A stretch of DNA of 23,787 nucleotides from VSJD01 sp041653875 (GCA_041653875.1 JBAZEM010000030.1:1-23787); one strand, 5' to 3'. Positions 1 to 8,863 are shown, counted from the first letter of the stretch. Notes: generated by a model not told the origin, from the sequence alone. A program made the numbers and translations.

Positions 1-51
1 GCGCATTGCCACCTCGTTGATCACCGCACTCGTCACGACGATCCACGCCAT
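1..51 (-). CDS. Possible 5' end of an unidentified gene running off the left edge
   Basis: On the minus strand an ATG at 51 is preceded by GGAGG with 8-nt spacing and stays open for 17 codons to the window edge (MAWIVVTSAVINEVAMR). The plus strand offers a rival reading: an open frame from position 2 to a TGA at 116-118, with mostly G/C third positions, which could be the 3' end of an upstream gene. The stretch is too short to identify a family or choose between the two. The divergent minus-strand reading fits slightly better because of its ribosome binding site. Confidence 0.22.
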   Translation of the reverse strand, partial: MAWIVVTSAVINEVAMR

Positions 52-142
52 CCGAGTCGCCTCCGCCGCCGGTCGCCCTACCTGCGGCCTCTGGCCTCGC
101 TATCTCCCCACTGTCTGAATCGCAGATTCCATTAAATTACAG

Positions 143-170
143 TGGACATTTCCGGAATTTGGCTTATACT
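143..170 (+). promoter_or_regulatory. Predicted sigma70-type promoter of the M4 protease gene
   Basis: TGGACA (143-148), a 16-bp spacer and TATACT (165-170) resemble a housekeeping promoter. The predicted start near 177 leaves a short leader before the ATG codons at 196, 238 and 244. Sequence match only. Confidence 0.45.
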
Positions 171-195
171 GCCGTTCATACAGAATTAAGTATAA

Positions 196-3100
196 ATGAC
201 CTTGTATCCGCCAGCGTCTTGTTCTATCATCACCGGGATGTTTATGAAATTCATAGCGCCTTTGCATGTCCGGAATCCACTCTCAGCGACGCGGCCCATC
301 ATCCGTCGCGGCTTGTTACTATCGGCCCTCGGCGCGTTCCTGCTGGCCGGCACAGTCGGCTTGGCCGCTCAGCCGCAGGCCAACATGGCGGCCACAGTTT
401 TGTCGGCGGCGCCACAGCCGGTTCGCGCTGCAACGGCTGTCCAGCGCAAGCTGGCCGCGGCGGCCGTTGCCGAAAACGTTCGAATCGAGTGGAACGTCGG
501 CCTCGGCACTCCTTCTTCAATCCGCGGCAAAGACCTCGGCGCGCGTCAAACCTTCTCCGCCGGCAAGGGCCTCCAAACCGCTCAGTCCGCCCAACCGGAA
601 GTCAAAGCCATTGCGGTGCTGGATAATCTCTCCGGCATCATGGGCATCCGGGAAGCGCAAAAAGAATTTGCCGCAAAGAAAGCCCAAGGCGACAACCTGG
701 GCTTCCGGCATGTCCGCGCCGACCAGATTTACCAGGGCCTGAAAGTATTCGGGGGCGAAGTCATTGTCCACTTCAACCAGGCCGGCGCCGCCTATCAAGT
801 CAACGGGCGTTACGTGCCGGATATTGCCGTGGATGCGATCCCGGCATTGGCTCCGGCCGAAGCCCTGACCCTGGCCGTGGAAGACCTGACGGAACTCGGC
901 CATAACGGCGCGGCCACTCTGTCCGCGCCGGAACTCGTGGTCTTCGCTTACCAGAGCGTGCCTCGTCTGGCTTATGCCCTGACTCTGACGGCGAACCCGC
1001 AGGAGGCCAATGCCTGGCGTTACTGGATCGATGCGCAGGACGGCACGGTGCTGATGCGTTATAACGACGTGAAATTGGCGGATATTTCCGGCGCCATCCT
1101 GACCGGCGAAGGCGGCGCGACCAAGACGGTGACCAACTGCTTTTCGATGGGTATCACCAACTATCTCGAGAGCATGAGTTGGCCCTGGCTTATTTACAAC
1201 ATTTCCACGAATAGCGCGCTCTACACGGATGCCGGTTATATCGCCTTCCGCACCAATACTAATTGGGGAACATCCGACCGCACCGAAATGTCGGCGGCCT
1301 ACAATTTCGACCTCATCCAGAAATATTATTGGAACGTGCATGGCCGTCAAAGTTATGACGATGAAAATGATACGATTTTTGCCTTTGTGCATTACGAAGA
1401 CCCATATTGGGCCAACAATGCCGCTTGGATGGGATGGGGCTTGATCTTAATCGGTGAAGGGGACGGCTTCACGGCAAGCTCACTGGCCGTGTTGGACATC
1501 TGCGGCCACGAGTTCACCCATGGTGTGACCGAATACAGCGCCAACCTGGTTTACGCGTACGAATCCGGCGCATTAAACGAATCGTTTTCGGATATCTTCG
1601 GCGCCAGTATCGAATTCAACAGTCAGCCGGATGGCCGCGCCAATTATCCGAATAGAGTTGCCGGTGCCGCAGATTGGCTGATAGGTGAAGACTGCTGGCT
1701 TGTCCACACCGCTCTGCGGGACATGCGCTGTCCTTCCAACACGACCACCGTTGGCATCGGTAATGAACAGCCCAGCCGCTATAAAGGCACTTATTGGTAT
1801 AAGGGCACCGGGGACAACGGCGGAGTCCATCAGAACGACAGCGTTCAGAACTTTTTCTTTTATCTCCTCAGCGAGGGCGGAAGCGGCATCAATGAAGGCC
1901 ATGCGTACAACGTCACCGGCATCGGCGTCACGAACGCCGCCCAAATTGCTTATCGAACACTGACCGTTTACTGTTACCCCTATACCGATTACACGGATAT
2001 CCGCGACGCATGGATATCCGCCGCACAGGATCTAAATCCAACCTGGGTTGCTTCTGTTGTTCAGGCCAGCGAGGCTGTCGGCATCGGCTACGGCACCCCC
2101 GATACCGTGGCTAACCTCGGCGCCGCCCTGAACGCCCCTTATCTGACCTGGCACACAGATAGTAACGCAAGTTGGTACGGACAAAGTTTAATTACGAACA
2201 CGATCCCTGTGGCCGCGCAAAGCGGCTTGATTAGCAGCAACAGTTATTCCCAGCTGAGCACAACCGTCACAGGACCCGGCACATTTTCTTTCTGGTGGAA
2301 AGTATGGTCCGAGCAGAATTACGATTACCTCCGGTTTTATACTAACGATATAAAGCAAATGCAGATCAGCGGCGATCCCGGTTGGGCAAAAATTTCTTTC
2401 ACTGTCGGCGCCGGAACGTATACCCTGAAATGGATTTACACCAAAGACGAATCCGTGTCCATCGGCCTTGACGCCGGTTGGGTTGCAGAAGTCGCGTGGG
2501 CGCCCGTTTGGACCCCGGTCGTGCCGGCGATCGCCGCCACCAGCGGCAGTTTTGCGGATCGCATCCGCATCACCTGGCCGGCCATGAGCGGCGCCACCAG
2601 CTATCGCATTTATCGCAGTGTTACGGCCAATTCCGGCGACGCAAGCCTGCTCGCCGAACCATCCGGCGCATTGTACGACGACACTACGGCCATGCCGGGG
2701 ACGGTCTATTATTACTGGATGCAGGGCGTGAATTGCGCCACCCTCGCCCCCTGGAGCGGCAGCGCCTCCGGCTATCGCGCACTCGCGCCGCCCGCGGGAT
2801 TTTCCGTCAGCAAAGGGGATTATACCGGGAGTGTGCGCCTGCGCTGGACGGCGGCGGCCGGCGCCATCAGTTACCAGATTATGCGCAACACCGTCAACAC
2901 GATCCCTGCGACGGCCCTCGTCGAAACCGGCGCCACCAGTTATAACGACACCACCGCCGTGCCCGGCGTCACCTATTATTATTGGCTGAGATCGCGAAAA
3001 TGGCAAGGCGCCGGCGATCCTTTGCAGAGCGCATTCAGCGCCGGCGACTACGGCTGGCGGCGCAGTATGGCATCCACGGACAGCGCATTCTGCGATTTCG

Positions 3101-3948
3101 ACGGCGACGGCAAGGCCGACCCGGCGGTCTATCAAAGCGCCAGTGGCCGCTGGACGGTCATGATGTCCGGCAACCGCTATCGGACCGCGACTTTTGAATT
3201 GGGTGGCGCGGGTTTCCGCCCGGTCCCACAGGACTTTGACGGCGATGGCAAGACCGATATCGCGGTTTATTCGCAGGCCGCCGGCCAATGGCTTATTTTG
3301 CTGTCGGCCAGCGGGCACAGCCTCGCCATGGCCTCCATAGGCGGACCTGGTTTCATCCCGCTTCCGCGCGATTACGATGGCGACGGCAAGGCGGACCCGG
3401 CCGTGTTCGAACAGTATTCCGGTTTGTGGAAAATGCCATTTTCCAGCCGGGGTTACGCCTTGGTCGAGGGCTATTTCGGCGATTCCGCCTACAGCCCCTG
3501 CCCGGCCGATTACGACGATGACGGCAAGACCGATCCCGCAATTTTCCAAGTCCGGGCGGCGCTCCTGGGAAAAACGGGATACTTGTTGGCAACCGAATCC
3601 GCCGGCAGCTATGCCATCCATAGTTGGACAATCGGCTCATCCGGCCGGACCGTGCCGCAGGATTACGATGGCGATGCCAAAGCCGATCCGGCATTGTTCG
3701 ACGCCAATACCGGCCTCTGGAGTTATTGGCCCTCCTCCATGATCTCGACCATACCGGTTTCGGGCTTCATTGGCGGCGCCGGATTTGTTCCGGTCGCCGG
3801 CGATTACGATGGCGATAGAAAGGCCGATCCCGCCGTATATCAGGAATCCACGGGGACCTGGATTATTTCGCTTTCCGGAAGCAATTATGCGCCGGCCACA
3901 GCGGTATTCGGCGGCGCCGGCTACGAAGCGCCCGCGGCTTTCCCATAA
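196..3948 (+). CDS. Secreted M4 (thermolysin-like) zinc metalloprotease with FnIII and VCBS/FG-GAP repeats
   Basis: This is a secreted endopeptidase of peptidase family M4. Residue numbers are from the ATG at 196. The ATGs at 238 and 244 are equally possible starts because no strong ribosome binding site separates them; the one at 244 gives the neatest signal peptide (RRGLLLSALGAFLLAG core). An FTP/PepSY-like propeptide covers about 130-290. Catalytic motifs are intact: HEFTH at 438-442 (zinc ligands H438 and H442, general base E439), GALNESFSDIFG with third zinc ligand E462, exactly 24 residues after H438 as in thermolysin, and DNGGVHQN with catalytic H545. The M4 C-terminal domain ends near 630. 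A beta-sandwich domain (about 640-770), two FnIII-like domains (about 775-960) and six repeats with DxDGDxKxDPA calcium-loop motifs (about 965-1250) follow, probably for substrate or surface binding. It appears to be transcribed alone. Confidence 0.93.
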   Translation: MTLYPPASCSIITGMFMKFIAPLHVRNPLSATRPIIRRGLLLSALGAFLLAGTVGLAAQPQANMAATVLSAAPQPVRAATAVQRKLAAAAVAENVRIEWNVGLGTPSSIRGKDLGARQTFSAGKGLQTAQSAQPEVKAIAVLDNLSGIMGIREAQKEFAAKKAQGDNLGFRHVRADQIYQGLKVFGGEVIVHFNQAGAAYQVNGRYVPDIAVDAIPALAPAEALTLAVEDLTELGHNGAATLSAPELVVFAYQSVPRLAYALTLTANPQEANAWRYWIDAQDGTVLMRYNDVKLADISGAILTGEGGATKTVTNCFSMGITNYLESMSWPWLIYNISTNSALYTDAGYIAFRTNTNWGTSDRTEMSAAYNFDLIQKYYWNVHGRQSYDDENDTIFAFVHYEDPYWANNAAWMGWGLILIGEGDGFTASSLAVLDICGHEFTHGVTEYSANLVYAYESGALNESFSDIFGASIEFNSQPDGRANYPNRVAGAADWLIGEDCWLVHTALRDMRCPSNTTTVGIGNEQPSRYKGTYWYKGTGDNGGVHQNDSVQNFFFYLLSEGGSGINEGHAYNVTGIGVTNAAQIAYRTLTVYCYPYTDYTDIRDAWISAAQDLNPTWVASVVQASEAVGIGYGTPDTVANLGAALNAPYLTWHTDSNASWYGQSLITNTIPVAAQSGLISSNSYSQLSTTVTGPGTFSFWWKVWSEQNYDYLRFYTNDIKQMQISGDPGWAKISFTVGAGTYTLKWIYTKDESVSIGLDAGWVAEVAWAPVWTPVVPAIAATSGSFADRIRITWPAMSGATSYRIYRSVTANSGDASLLAEPSGALYDDTTAMPGTVYYYWMQGVNCATLAPWSGSASGYRALAPPAGFSVSKGDYTGSVRLRWTAAAGAISYQIMRNTVNTIPATALVETGATSYNDTTAVPGVTYYYWLRSRKWQGAGDPLQSAFSAGDYGWRRSMASTDSAFCDFDGDGKADPAVYQSASGRWTVMMSGNRYRTATFELGGAGFRPVPQDFDGDGKTDIAVYSQAAGQWLILLSASGHSLAMASIGGPGFIPLPRDYDGDGKADPAVFEQYSGLWKMPFSSRGYALVEGYFGDSAYSPCPADYDDDGKTDPAIFQVRAALLGKTGYLLATESAGSYAIHSWTIGSSGRTVPQDYDGDAKADPALFDANTGLWSYWPSSMISTIPVSGFIGGAGFVPVAGDYDGDRKADPAVYQESTGTWIISLSGSNYAPATAVFGGAGYEAPAAFP

Positions 3949-3995
3949 CAGCAAAAAACTTTTTTTCTGCCTTAAGCAGACCCGCCTCTGGCGGG

Positions 3996-4103
3996 AACTA
4001 CGAAACACGCGAAACACACGAAATTAATTAAAAGTGTCAAGATTTAAGCATCAAAATCTTGTTTTCTTCTCTGACTTTCGCGCTTTTTGCGTGTTTCGTA
4101 GTT
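3996..4103. repeat. Nested long inverted repeat downstream of the protease
   Basis: A perfect 15-bp inverted pair (3996-4010 with 4089-4103, AACTACGAAACACGC and its complement) encloses a second pair (4038-4045 CAAGATTT with 4054-4061). The left arm continues as CGAAACACGCGAAACACACGAAA, a short-period repeat. No gene is visible here; it looks like a mobile or structural repeat. Confidence 0.6.
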
Positions 4104-4121
4104 AGCATCTTTCCCGTAAAG

Positions 4122-4145
4122 ACACACGTTTTTGCGTGTGTTTTT
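4122..4145 (+). terminator. Rho-independent terminator after the M4 protease gene
   Basis: ACACACG (4122-4128), a 6-nt loop and CGTGTGT (4135-4141) form a 7-bp stem followed by a T run. It lies about 175 bp after the stop codon in the right orientation to end the protease transcript. Confidence 0.6.
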
Positions 4146-4228
4146 GGGAGGGACAGCGTGTCGCTGTCCGTAGCGGGCAACATGCCCGCCCTCCCTTGGG
4201 TTGCGGGCCTCTGCCCGCCTTAGTTTTT
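4146..4228. repeat. REP-like cluster of three palindromes
   Basis: GGACAGCG-TGT-CGCTGTCC (4151-4169) and GCGGGC-AACAT-GCCCGC lie inside an outer GGGAGGG/CCCTCCC pair (4146-4152 and 4189-4195). A third hairpin, GCGGGC-CTCT-GCCCGC, follows near 4203-4218 with a T-rich tail. No coding potential is seen. These look like dispersed extragenic palindromes and may also terminate transcription. Confidence 0.5.
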
Positions 4229-4271
4229 TCTGTTGCTGAGCAGTTACCTGTAATCAGTGGTTTTCCTGCAC

Positions 4272-4308
4272 TCTTCATTCTTCATTCTGCATTCTGCATT
4301 CTGCATTT
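4272..4308. repeat. CATTCTG heptanucleotide tandem repeat
   Basis: About five head-to-tail copies of a 7-bp unit end right at the stop of the ABC permease gene. On the minus strand the unit reads as the MQNAECR-type peptide. Confidence 0.85.
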
Positions 4309-4309
4309 C

Positions 4310-6016
4310 TTAATAGTCCCTCCGCATCAAACTCCTGCGTCCGGCCGCCAAGGGCAGGAGCACAGCCGTCAGGGTGATGACGATCAGCCAGGCCCACGCC
4401 GCCGCTGTCCCGGCGTTCAGGATGCCGCTCCCGATCCGGCCCTGCGTATAATAATGGCAGAGCGCGCCGAACGGCAGGATCGTCGCAGTCATATAGGCCA
4501 GGCTCAGCGCCAGATTGAGCGTGCCGCCAAAGCCGGAAATAATCGCCATCGGATTGCGCTGTTTCAGGTCGAGGAACACGGCGCCCAGCCCGGTGGCCAA
4601 ACCGCACAGGCCCAATGATATCGCCACAGCCAACCCCAGGGCCGTCACCCAAACCCGCCCGCCGACATCCAACATGGCGGCGGACACGGCCATTAAGGCG
4701 ACGCTGATGACCAGCATGCCGGCCAGGGACACCAGAAACTTGATTCTCAACACCCGCCCCATCGTGGTCGGCGCAAGCCCAATCAGCCAGAACGCCTGGC
4801 CTTCCAAACTCAACTGCGGATAAATGAAACGCGCGCAAAACGAACACATGACCGCCGCAAGACTGAACATGTTGAGGAACACGATCAGGTTCCGCCACAC
4901 GGCCGACAACAGGTGGTAGTGCAGATTACGGAGGTTGAAAAAATACAGGGCCAGCAGGCCGAAAAAAAGAAGACCTTGAATCCATTGCGCCGGATCGCGC
5001 AGGAGGGTGCGCAGGTCCTTGACAATTATGGCGCGGGTATCGGGCGCCAGAAAGGACAGAAGCCTTTCCAACGCCGGCATCCCCCCGTCCTGTCCACCAT
5101 AGCCTTGGCGACGGTGGAAGCGGTTGCGCGCAGGGTGAGGCGCCCGGAGCGAAGCGCGGCTCCGCTGCCAGGCTTGGACGAACCGGGCATTGCCGAGGAC
5201 CTCGACCAGGAGGCCGATTAACAGGACATTGGCCAGCAGGACCCCAAACAGTAAACCGCCCCTCAGCCATTGGCCGCGGGATAACGCCATAATCCCTTCG
5301 ACCATCCAGGCGCTTGGCCACAACGGGAAAGCCGCCAGCTTCAGCCCGGGAACGAACCGCTCCAGAATAAAGGCCGCATCGTCGATCTGCGGTTTGCCGG
5401 CGCCAAACAGCGCCCAGCCCCCCCAGCCGATCGATGCCAGCGCGGCGGCCCCCACCCAGACCCGCGGACGCCAGCGCGGCGCCCAGCACAGGACCAGAAG
5501 CGTGATAAGCGTGCCGCCCCCGGCATACAACAGAACGAACGGGACCGAAAAAAGAAACGTCCAAAGTATAAAAAACAGGGAAAGATGCTCATACCAGGCA
5601 AAGGCGCCGATGAACGGAATGATGATGAAAAAGAAGGCCCAGGACGAAATCAGCGTCGTTTCCATCCATTTGTGCAGTAGAATTTCACCGGGCGTTATTG
5701 GCCGGCAAAGCAAAAAGGGAATTTCATCCGAATTAAAGACCGTTGTATAGGTCGTGATTATGTTGGAAAAAATCAGCATCAGGCCCAGGCCGAAAAAAAA
5801 CAGCGCGAAGAGATGGCGGATCAGCATCACTCCGATTCCGCCCAGGGCGCCGAGGAACCGAAAACCTTCCAGAAACATAACCCCGAGTCCGGCCAGCAGC
5901 CCCGCGGCAAATATCAGGATGAAAACGATTTTAAAGACCGATTGCGCGCGCGCGGCCTGCCGCAAGTTGCGCAAAACACGTCCGTCTTTGCGTAATAATG
6001 ACATCAAAGCATGCAT
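4310..6016 (-). CDS. ABC transporter permease (exporter-type, multi-pass)
   Basis: The 568-residue protein is very hydrophobic, with about a dozen predicted membrane segments in two halves separated by a charged linker near residues 295-325. It resembles the 'putative ABC exporter' permeases that pair with EcsA-like ATPases, and the gene lies downstream of an ABC ATPase on the same strand. The substrate is unknown. The linker contains RRQGYGGQDGG, encoded by 5085-5115, which looks like an inserted dispersed repeat rather than part of the family. The ATG at 6016 has no clear ribosome binding site; an ATG four codons later (6004) is an alternative. A repeat tract of over 400 bp separates it from the end of the ATPase gene, unusual for two subunits of one transporter. 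The C-terminal part is full length. Confidence 0.8.
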   Translation of the reverse strand: MHALMSLLRKDGRVLRNLRQAARAQSVFKIVFILIFAAGLLAGLGVMFLEGFRFLGALGGIGVMLIRHLFALFFFGLGLMLIFSNIITTYTTVFNSDEIPFLLCRPITPGEILLHKWMETTLISSWAFFFIIIPFIGAFAWYEHLSLFFILWTFLFSVPFVLLYAGGGTLITLLVLCWAPRWRPRVWVGAAALASIGWGGWALFGAGKPQIDDAAFILERFVPGLKLAAFPLWPSAWMVEGIMALSRGQWLRGGLLFGVLLANVLLIGLLVEVLGNARFVQAWQRSRASLRAPHPARNRFHRRQGYGGQDGGMPALERLLSFLAPDTRAIIVKDLRTLLRDPAQWIQGLLFFGLLALYFFNLRNLHYHLLSAVWRNLIVFLNMFSLAAVMCSFCARFIYPQLSLEGQAFWLIGLAPTTMGRVLRIKFLVSLAGMLVISVALMAVSAAMLDVGGRVWVTALGLAVAISLGLCGLATGLGAVFLDLKQRNPMAIISGFGGTLNLALSLAYMTATILPFGALCHYYTQGRIGSGILNAGTAAAWAWLIVITLTAVLLPLAAGRRSLMRRDY

Positions 6017-6034
6017 GGGCAGATGGATGATAAA

Positions 6035-6627
6035 AATGGTTAATGGTTGATGGTTAATGGTTAATGGAAATACAGTTCCTCGTTCTTCGTTTTCCGTCTT
6101 CTCCGGTTCCGTCCTTTCGTTCTCTCCGGTCCGTCGTCCGCTATCCGTCTTCTCCGGTCCGTCGTCCGTCGTCTGCCGTCCGTCGTCCGCTATCCGTCTT
6201 CTCCGTTCCGTCGTCCGTCGTCTGCCGTCCGTCGTCTGTCGTCCGTCGTCCGTCGTCTGTCGTCTGCTATCCGTCTTCTCCGATCCGTCGTCCGTCGTCC
6301 GTCGTCTGCCGTCCGTCGTCTGTCGTCCGTCGTCCGTCGTCCGTCGTCCGTCGTCTGTCGTCTGTCGTCCGTCGTCCGTCGTCCGCTATCCGTCTTCTCC
6401 GGTCCGTCGTCCGTCGTCCGTCGTCCGTCGTCCGCTATCCGTCTTCTCCGGTCCGTCGTCCGTCGTCTGCCGTCCGTCGTCCGCTATCCGTCTTCTCCGG
6501 TCCGTCGTCCGTCGTCCGTCTTCTCCGGTCCGTCGTCCGTCGTCCGTCTTCTCCGGTCCGTCGTCCGTCGTCCGTCTTCTCCGGTCCGTCGTCCGTCGTC
6601 CGTCGTCTGCCATCCGTCTTCTCCGGG
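6035..6627. repeat. Large heptanucleotide tract (GTCCGTC family) with a GGTTAAT run at its edge
   Basis: A short run of ATGGTTA-type heptamers (6035-6067) leads into about 550 bp of GTCCGTC/GTCTGTC heptamers, broken at intervals by CCGCTATCCGTCTTCTCCG so that a longer higher-order unit also recurs. Open frames here on both strands are products of the repeat. The 3' end of the ABC ATPase gene runs about 200 bp into the tract. Confidence 0.9.
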
Positions 6628-7340
6628 CGGGTGAGCCGCAAAAAGATGTCTTCCAGCGGACCCTGCACGGAACTGCGCTCCTTCAACTCGGCCAACGTGC
6701 CCAAGCCCACCAGCCGGCCGCCGGCAATGATCCCAATCCGGTCCGCCAATTGCTCGGCAAACGCCAGGATATGCGTGGTCAGGAAAACGGTCGTGCCCGC
6801 CCTGGCCGCCTGCCGCAGCAGGTCGTGAATCAAGCGGATGCTGAAGGGATCCAGGCCGACAAACGGCTCATCGATAAACAACACCTCGGGTTGGTGCAGA
6901 AACGTGGCCGCGTAAATCAACCGCTGACGATAGCCATGCGACAAGTCTTTAATCGGCATCCGCGCATACTCATCTATATCGAAAAGCGTAAATAACCGTT
7001 CGCGCGCCGCCTGGACCTGCGGAACGGGAATCCGGTACAAATCGCCGATAAATCGGAAAAATTCGACCGGTGTCAGGCGCTCGTAGAGAAAAGGGGTGTC
7101 GGGAATGTAGCCGATCGATCGCCGCGCCGCCGCCGGATCGGCCTGAATATCGCCCCCCTTGATACGGACCGTTCCGCCGCTCGGCTTCAGCAGGCCGCAC
7201 AGGATTTTAACGGTCGTTGTTTTGCCGGCGCCATTGGGCCCCAGAAAGCAGAACAGTTCGCCTCGCGGGATGGTCAGCGACAGGTCGGCGACCGCCGGCA
7301 AGGTCCCGAAATTTTTGGTCAAGTGCTCGATTTCAATCAT
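6435..7340 (-). CDS. ABC transporter ATP-binding protein with repeat-derived C-terminal tail
   Basis: This cytoplasmic ATPase should power the downstream multi-pass permease. Walker A is GPNGAGKT (34-41), the signature is LSHGYRQ (133-139), Walker B is VLFIDEP (153-159) and the H-loop is H190. The Q-loop position reads YIPD, so aspartate replaces the usual glutamine, which I believe is seen in EcsA-like exporters. The normal ABC fold ends at about residue 240 (LRLTRPEK). The remaining 60 or so residues are DGRRTTDDGPEKTDD repeats translated from the heptamer tract until a TAG at 6435. The native stop codon seems to have been displaced. The ATG at 7340 overlaps the stop of the preceding gene (ATGA), showing translational coupling. 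Confidence 0.9.
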   Translation of the reverse strand: MIEIEHLTKNFGTLPAVADLSLTIPRGELFCFLGPNGAGKTTTVKILCGLLKPSGGTVRIKGGDIQADPAAARRSIGYIPDTPFLYERLTPVEFFRFIGDLYRIPVPQVQAARERLFTLFDIDEYARMPIKDLSHGYRQRLIYAATFLHQPEVLFIDEPFVGLDPFSIRLIHDLLRQAARAGTTVFLTTHILAFAEQLADRIGIIAGGRLVGLGTLAELKERSSVQGPLEDIFLRLTRPEKTDGRRRTTDDGPEKTDDGRRTGEDGRRTTDRRRRTTDDGPEKTDSGRRTADDGRRTGEDG

Positions 7341-8242
7341 TGCTCCTCCAAGATTTCAGCGCCGACCTTGCCCATAAGGTCCAACAATTTCAACTGATCG
7401 GCAAGCTCGCCCTGGGCCGCCGAAATATGCGTGGCATCCACGGTCTTTTGCCCCAACACGTCTTTGGCTGAACACAAGGTCATGGTCCAGCCCAAGGGCG
7501 TCTCCTGCCGCAGGATACGCCCGGCGGGATCCATCCAGGAGAGCGTTTCCAGTCCCTGGTAAACCATTTTCAGCACGGTGGTTTCCTGTTCGCGCCCGGC
7601 CAAGGTTAGCTTTTCCCTGCGCAGAGCTTCCACGCGCACATCGGATATGGCCAGGGTCACGGGATCCAGCACCCGCAGGCTTAAAGATTCGCCCGGCTTC
7701 AAACCCGCCAGGGCCATTTCGGTCGCGGGGGAATACAGGACGACGTCATCCGGAACAGTCAGCGTCACGGTTTGCTCGCCGCTATCCGCGCGGATGCGGA
7801 CGGTAAAAACGCGATCCCCGGTCCTGCGCCCGTCGATACGCGCGGCATAAACGCCGGACGAAACGACGGCATAAAACTTCTGAAGCTCGCACCCCGCATC
7901 CAGCGTGGCGCCGCACATGACATTCACCCCATGCGTCTCCCCCATCAGCTCGATGTTGAGCACGGTCTGGTTATGGAGCGTATAGGCGGCGCCGGGCGAC
8001 GCCACGTCGCTATCCACCCAGGTATGGCTGTAGCCTACGGGATTGGTCCGGAATTCAATCTGCATCCACGTGTCGAGGATGAGCGGACCGTTTTTGAAAA
8101 GCGCGCGATAGCCCGGCGCCGCGGCCATAAACCAGTGGGGAAAAGCTTCATACCGGATCAGCCACCCGGTCATGAGGAGCCAGAAGATGACGATCAGACC
8201 GCGGACGACGTTCGCATGCCTTGATTTTTTCAGGATGGGCAT
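7337..8242 (-). CDS. Membrane-anchored protein of unknown function in the ABC operon
   Basis: The 301-residue protein has a positively charged N-terminus and one membrane helix (about residues 14-31), then a large domain rich in beta strands, probably extracytoplasmic. I do not recognise the family. The frame stays open upstream to 8575, but that part is a shadow of the rubrerythrin-like gene. The ATG at 8242 overlaps that gene's end by 13 bp, and the 3' end overlaps the ABC ATPase start by 4 bp. This tight packing suggests an accessory role with the exporter, for example binding or presenting its substrate; that is inferred from position only. Confidence 0.7.
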   Translation of the reverse strand: MPILKKSRHANVVRGLIVIFWLLMTGWLIRYEAFPHWFMAAAPGYRALFKNGPLILDTWMQIEFRTNPVGYSHTWVDSDVASPGAAYTLHNQTVLNIELMGETHGVNVMCGATLDAGCELQKFYAVVSSGVYAARIDGRRTGDRVFTVRIRADSGEQTVTLTVPDDVVLYSPATEMALAGLKPGESLSLRVLDPVTLAISDVRVEALRREKLTLAGREQETTVLKMVYQGLETLSWMDPAGRILRQETPLGWTMTLCSAKDVLGQKTVDATHISAAQGELADQLKLLDLMGKVGAEILEEQ

Positions 8243-8721
8243 TGCTCGTCGAAGAGCCGGTTCAGGAAGACGATGTGCTTTTTTTCTTCCTCGATAATGA
8301 GGTCCAGTTTGTCCCGGCCCGTGGCGGGCGAAACCATTTCCTGCATGCCGGTGTAAAAGATGATCGAATTCTTTTCCATGCCGAGGGCGATTCCCAGAAT
8401 ATCGGCGAACGATTCGTCGCCTTTTAAAACGCTCTTGGGCCCGCCTTGGACGTCTATCACACGGCGATCGGCCATGGCCCTCAAGTAGTCCTCGCCTTCC
8501 TGGTCGGGATCGGACACGGCGGCTTCCTTGTCTTTGCTTGTGAGTTGCCGCCGTAAGGCCGAAAAAGTCGCGCAATGCCCGTCTTCCTGTTCGGCGATCA
8601 TCGTCAACAGGCGCTGCTGGGCCGGAAACTGTTTGGCGGCCAGCCGGTAAAAGGCGGCGCCGTTGCGCTCGATTTGCTCGGCCATTGCGAAAATTTCATC
8701 CGCGTTAAAGATAAATGCCAT
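8230..8721 (-). CDS. Rubrerythrin-type ferritin-like diiron protein
   Basis: The 163-residue four-helix protein carries the two diiron half-motifs of ferritin-like proteins: E18 (EQIERNGAAFYR) with E46-x-x-H49 (EQEDGHCATF), and a second set in GMEKNSIIFY and EEEKKHIVFL. Family members reduce peroxide or store iron in the cytoplasm. No rubredoxin-like CxxC domain follows, so this is a rubrerythrin erythrin domain alone. The start at 8721 is chosen for its GGAGG ribosome binding site with 6-nt spacing; an upstream in-frame TTG has none. It is the first gene of a four-gene operon ending in an ABC exporter, which hints at a metal or redox link, though this is only context. Confidence 0.85.
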   Translation of the reverse strand: MAFIFNADEIFAMAEQIERNGAAFYRLAAKQFPAQQRLLTMIAEQEDGHCATFSALRRQLTSKDKEAAVSDPDQEGEDYLRAMADRRVIDVQGGPKSVLKGDESFADILGIALGMEKNSIIFYTGMQEMVSPATGRDKLDLIIEEEKKHIVFLNRLFDEQCPS

Positions 8722-8754
8722 TGCACACCTCCATTTAAAAAAGGCCAAAGGATA

Positions 8755-8855
8755 GAGGTCAGAGGTCAGAGGTCAGAAGTCAGAGGTCAGTTTAAGCCGA
8801 TGTTCTTCGGATTTTGGATTTTTATTTCCTCAGTCCTCCTACGGCCCACAGCCCA
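8755..8855. repeat. AGGTCAG heptamers and CCCACAG heptamer pair between genes
   Basis: Five copies of AGGTCAG/AAGTCAG (8755-8791) and two of CCCACAG (about 8838-8852) fill the gap between the outer-membrane protein gene and the rubrerythrin-type gene. The AGGTCAG unit contains a TGA on its reverse strand, so it is open on one strand only. No promoter is obvious. Confidence 0.75.
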
Positions 8856-8863
8856 CAGTCTGC

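Noticed and set aside
244..330. Twin-arginine signal in the M4 protease (IIRRGLLL)
   Set aside because: The motif lacks the usual S/T-R-R-x-F-L-K context, and M4 proteases normally use the Sec route.
517..1392. Long open frame on the minus strand opposite the M4 protease
   Set aside because: It is a shadow in high-GC coding sequence; the plus strand has complete catalytic motifs.
2188..3621. 477-codon minus-strand frame opposite the FnIII/VCBS part of the protease
   Set aside because: Low-complexity shadow of a repetitive, stop-poor GC-rich gene; no motifs.
6080..6627. CRISPR array
   Set aside because: The repeats are contiguous heptamers without unique spacers, and no cas genes are nearby.
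6057..6995. Plus-strand frames made of SSVVRRPSSV repeats
   Set aside because: They are translations of the GTCCGTC tract followed by antisense of the ABC ATPase.
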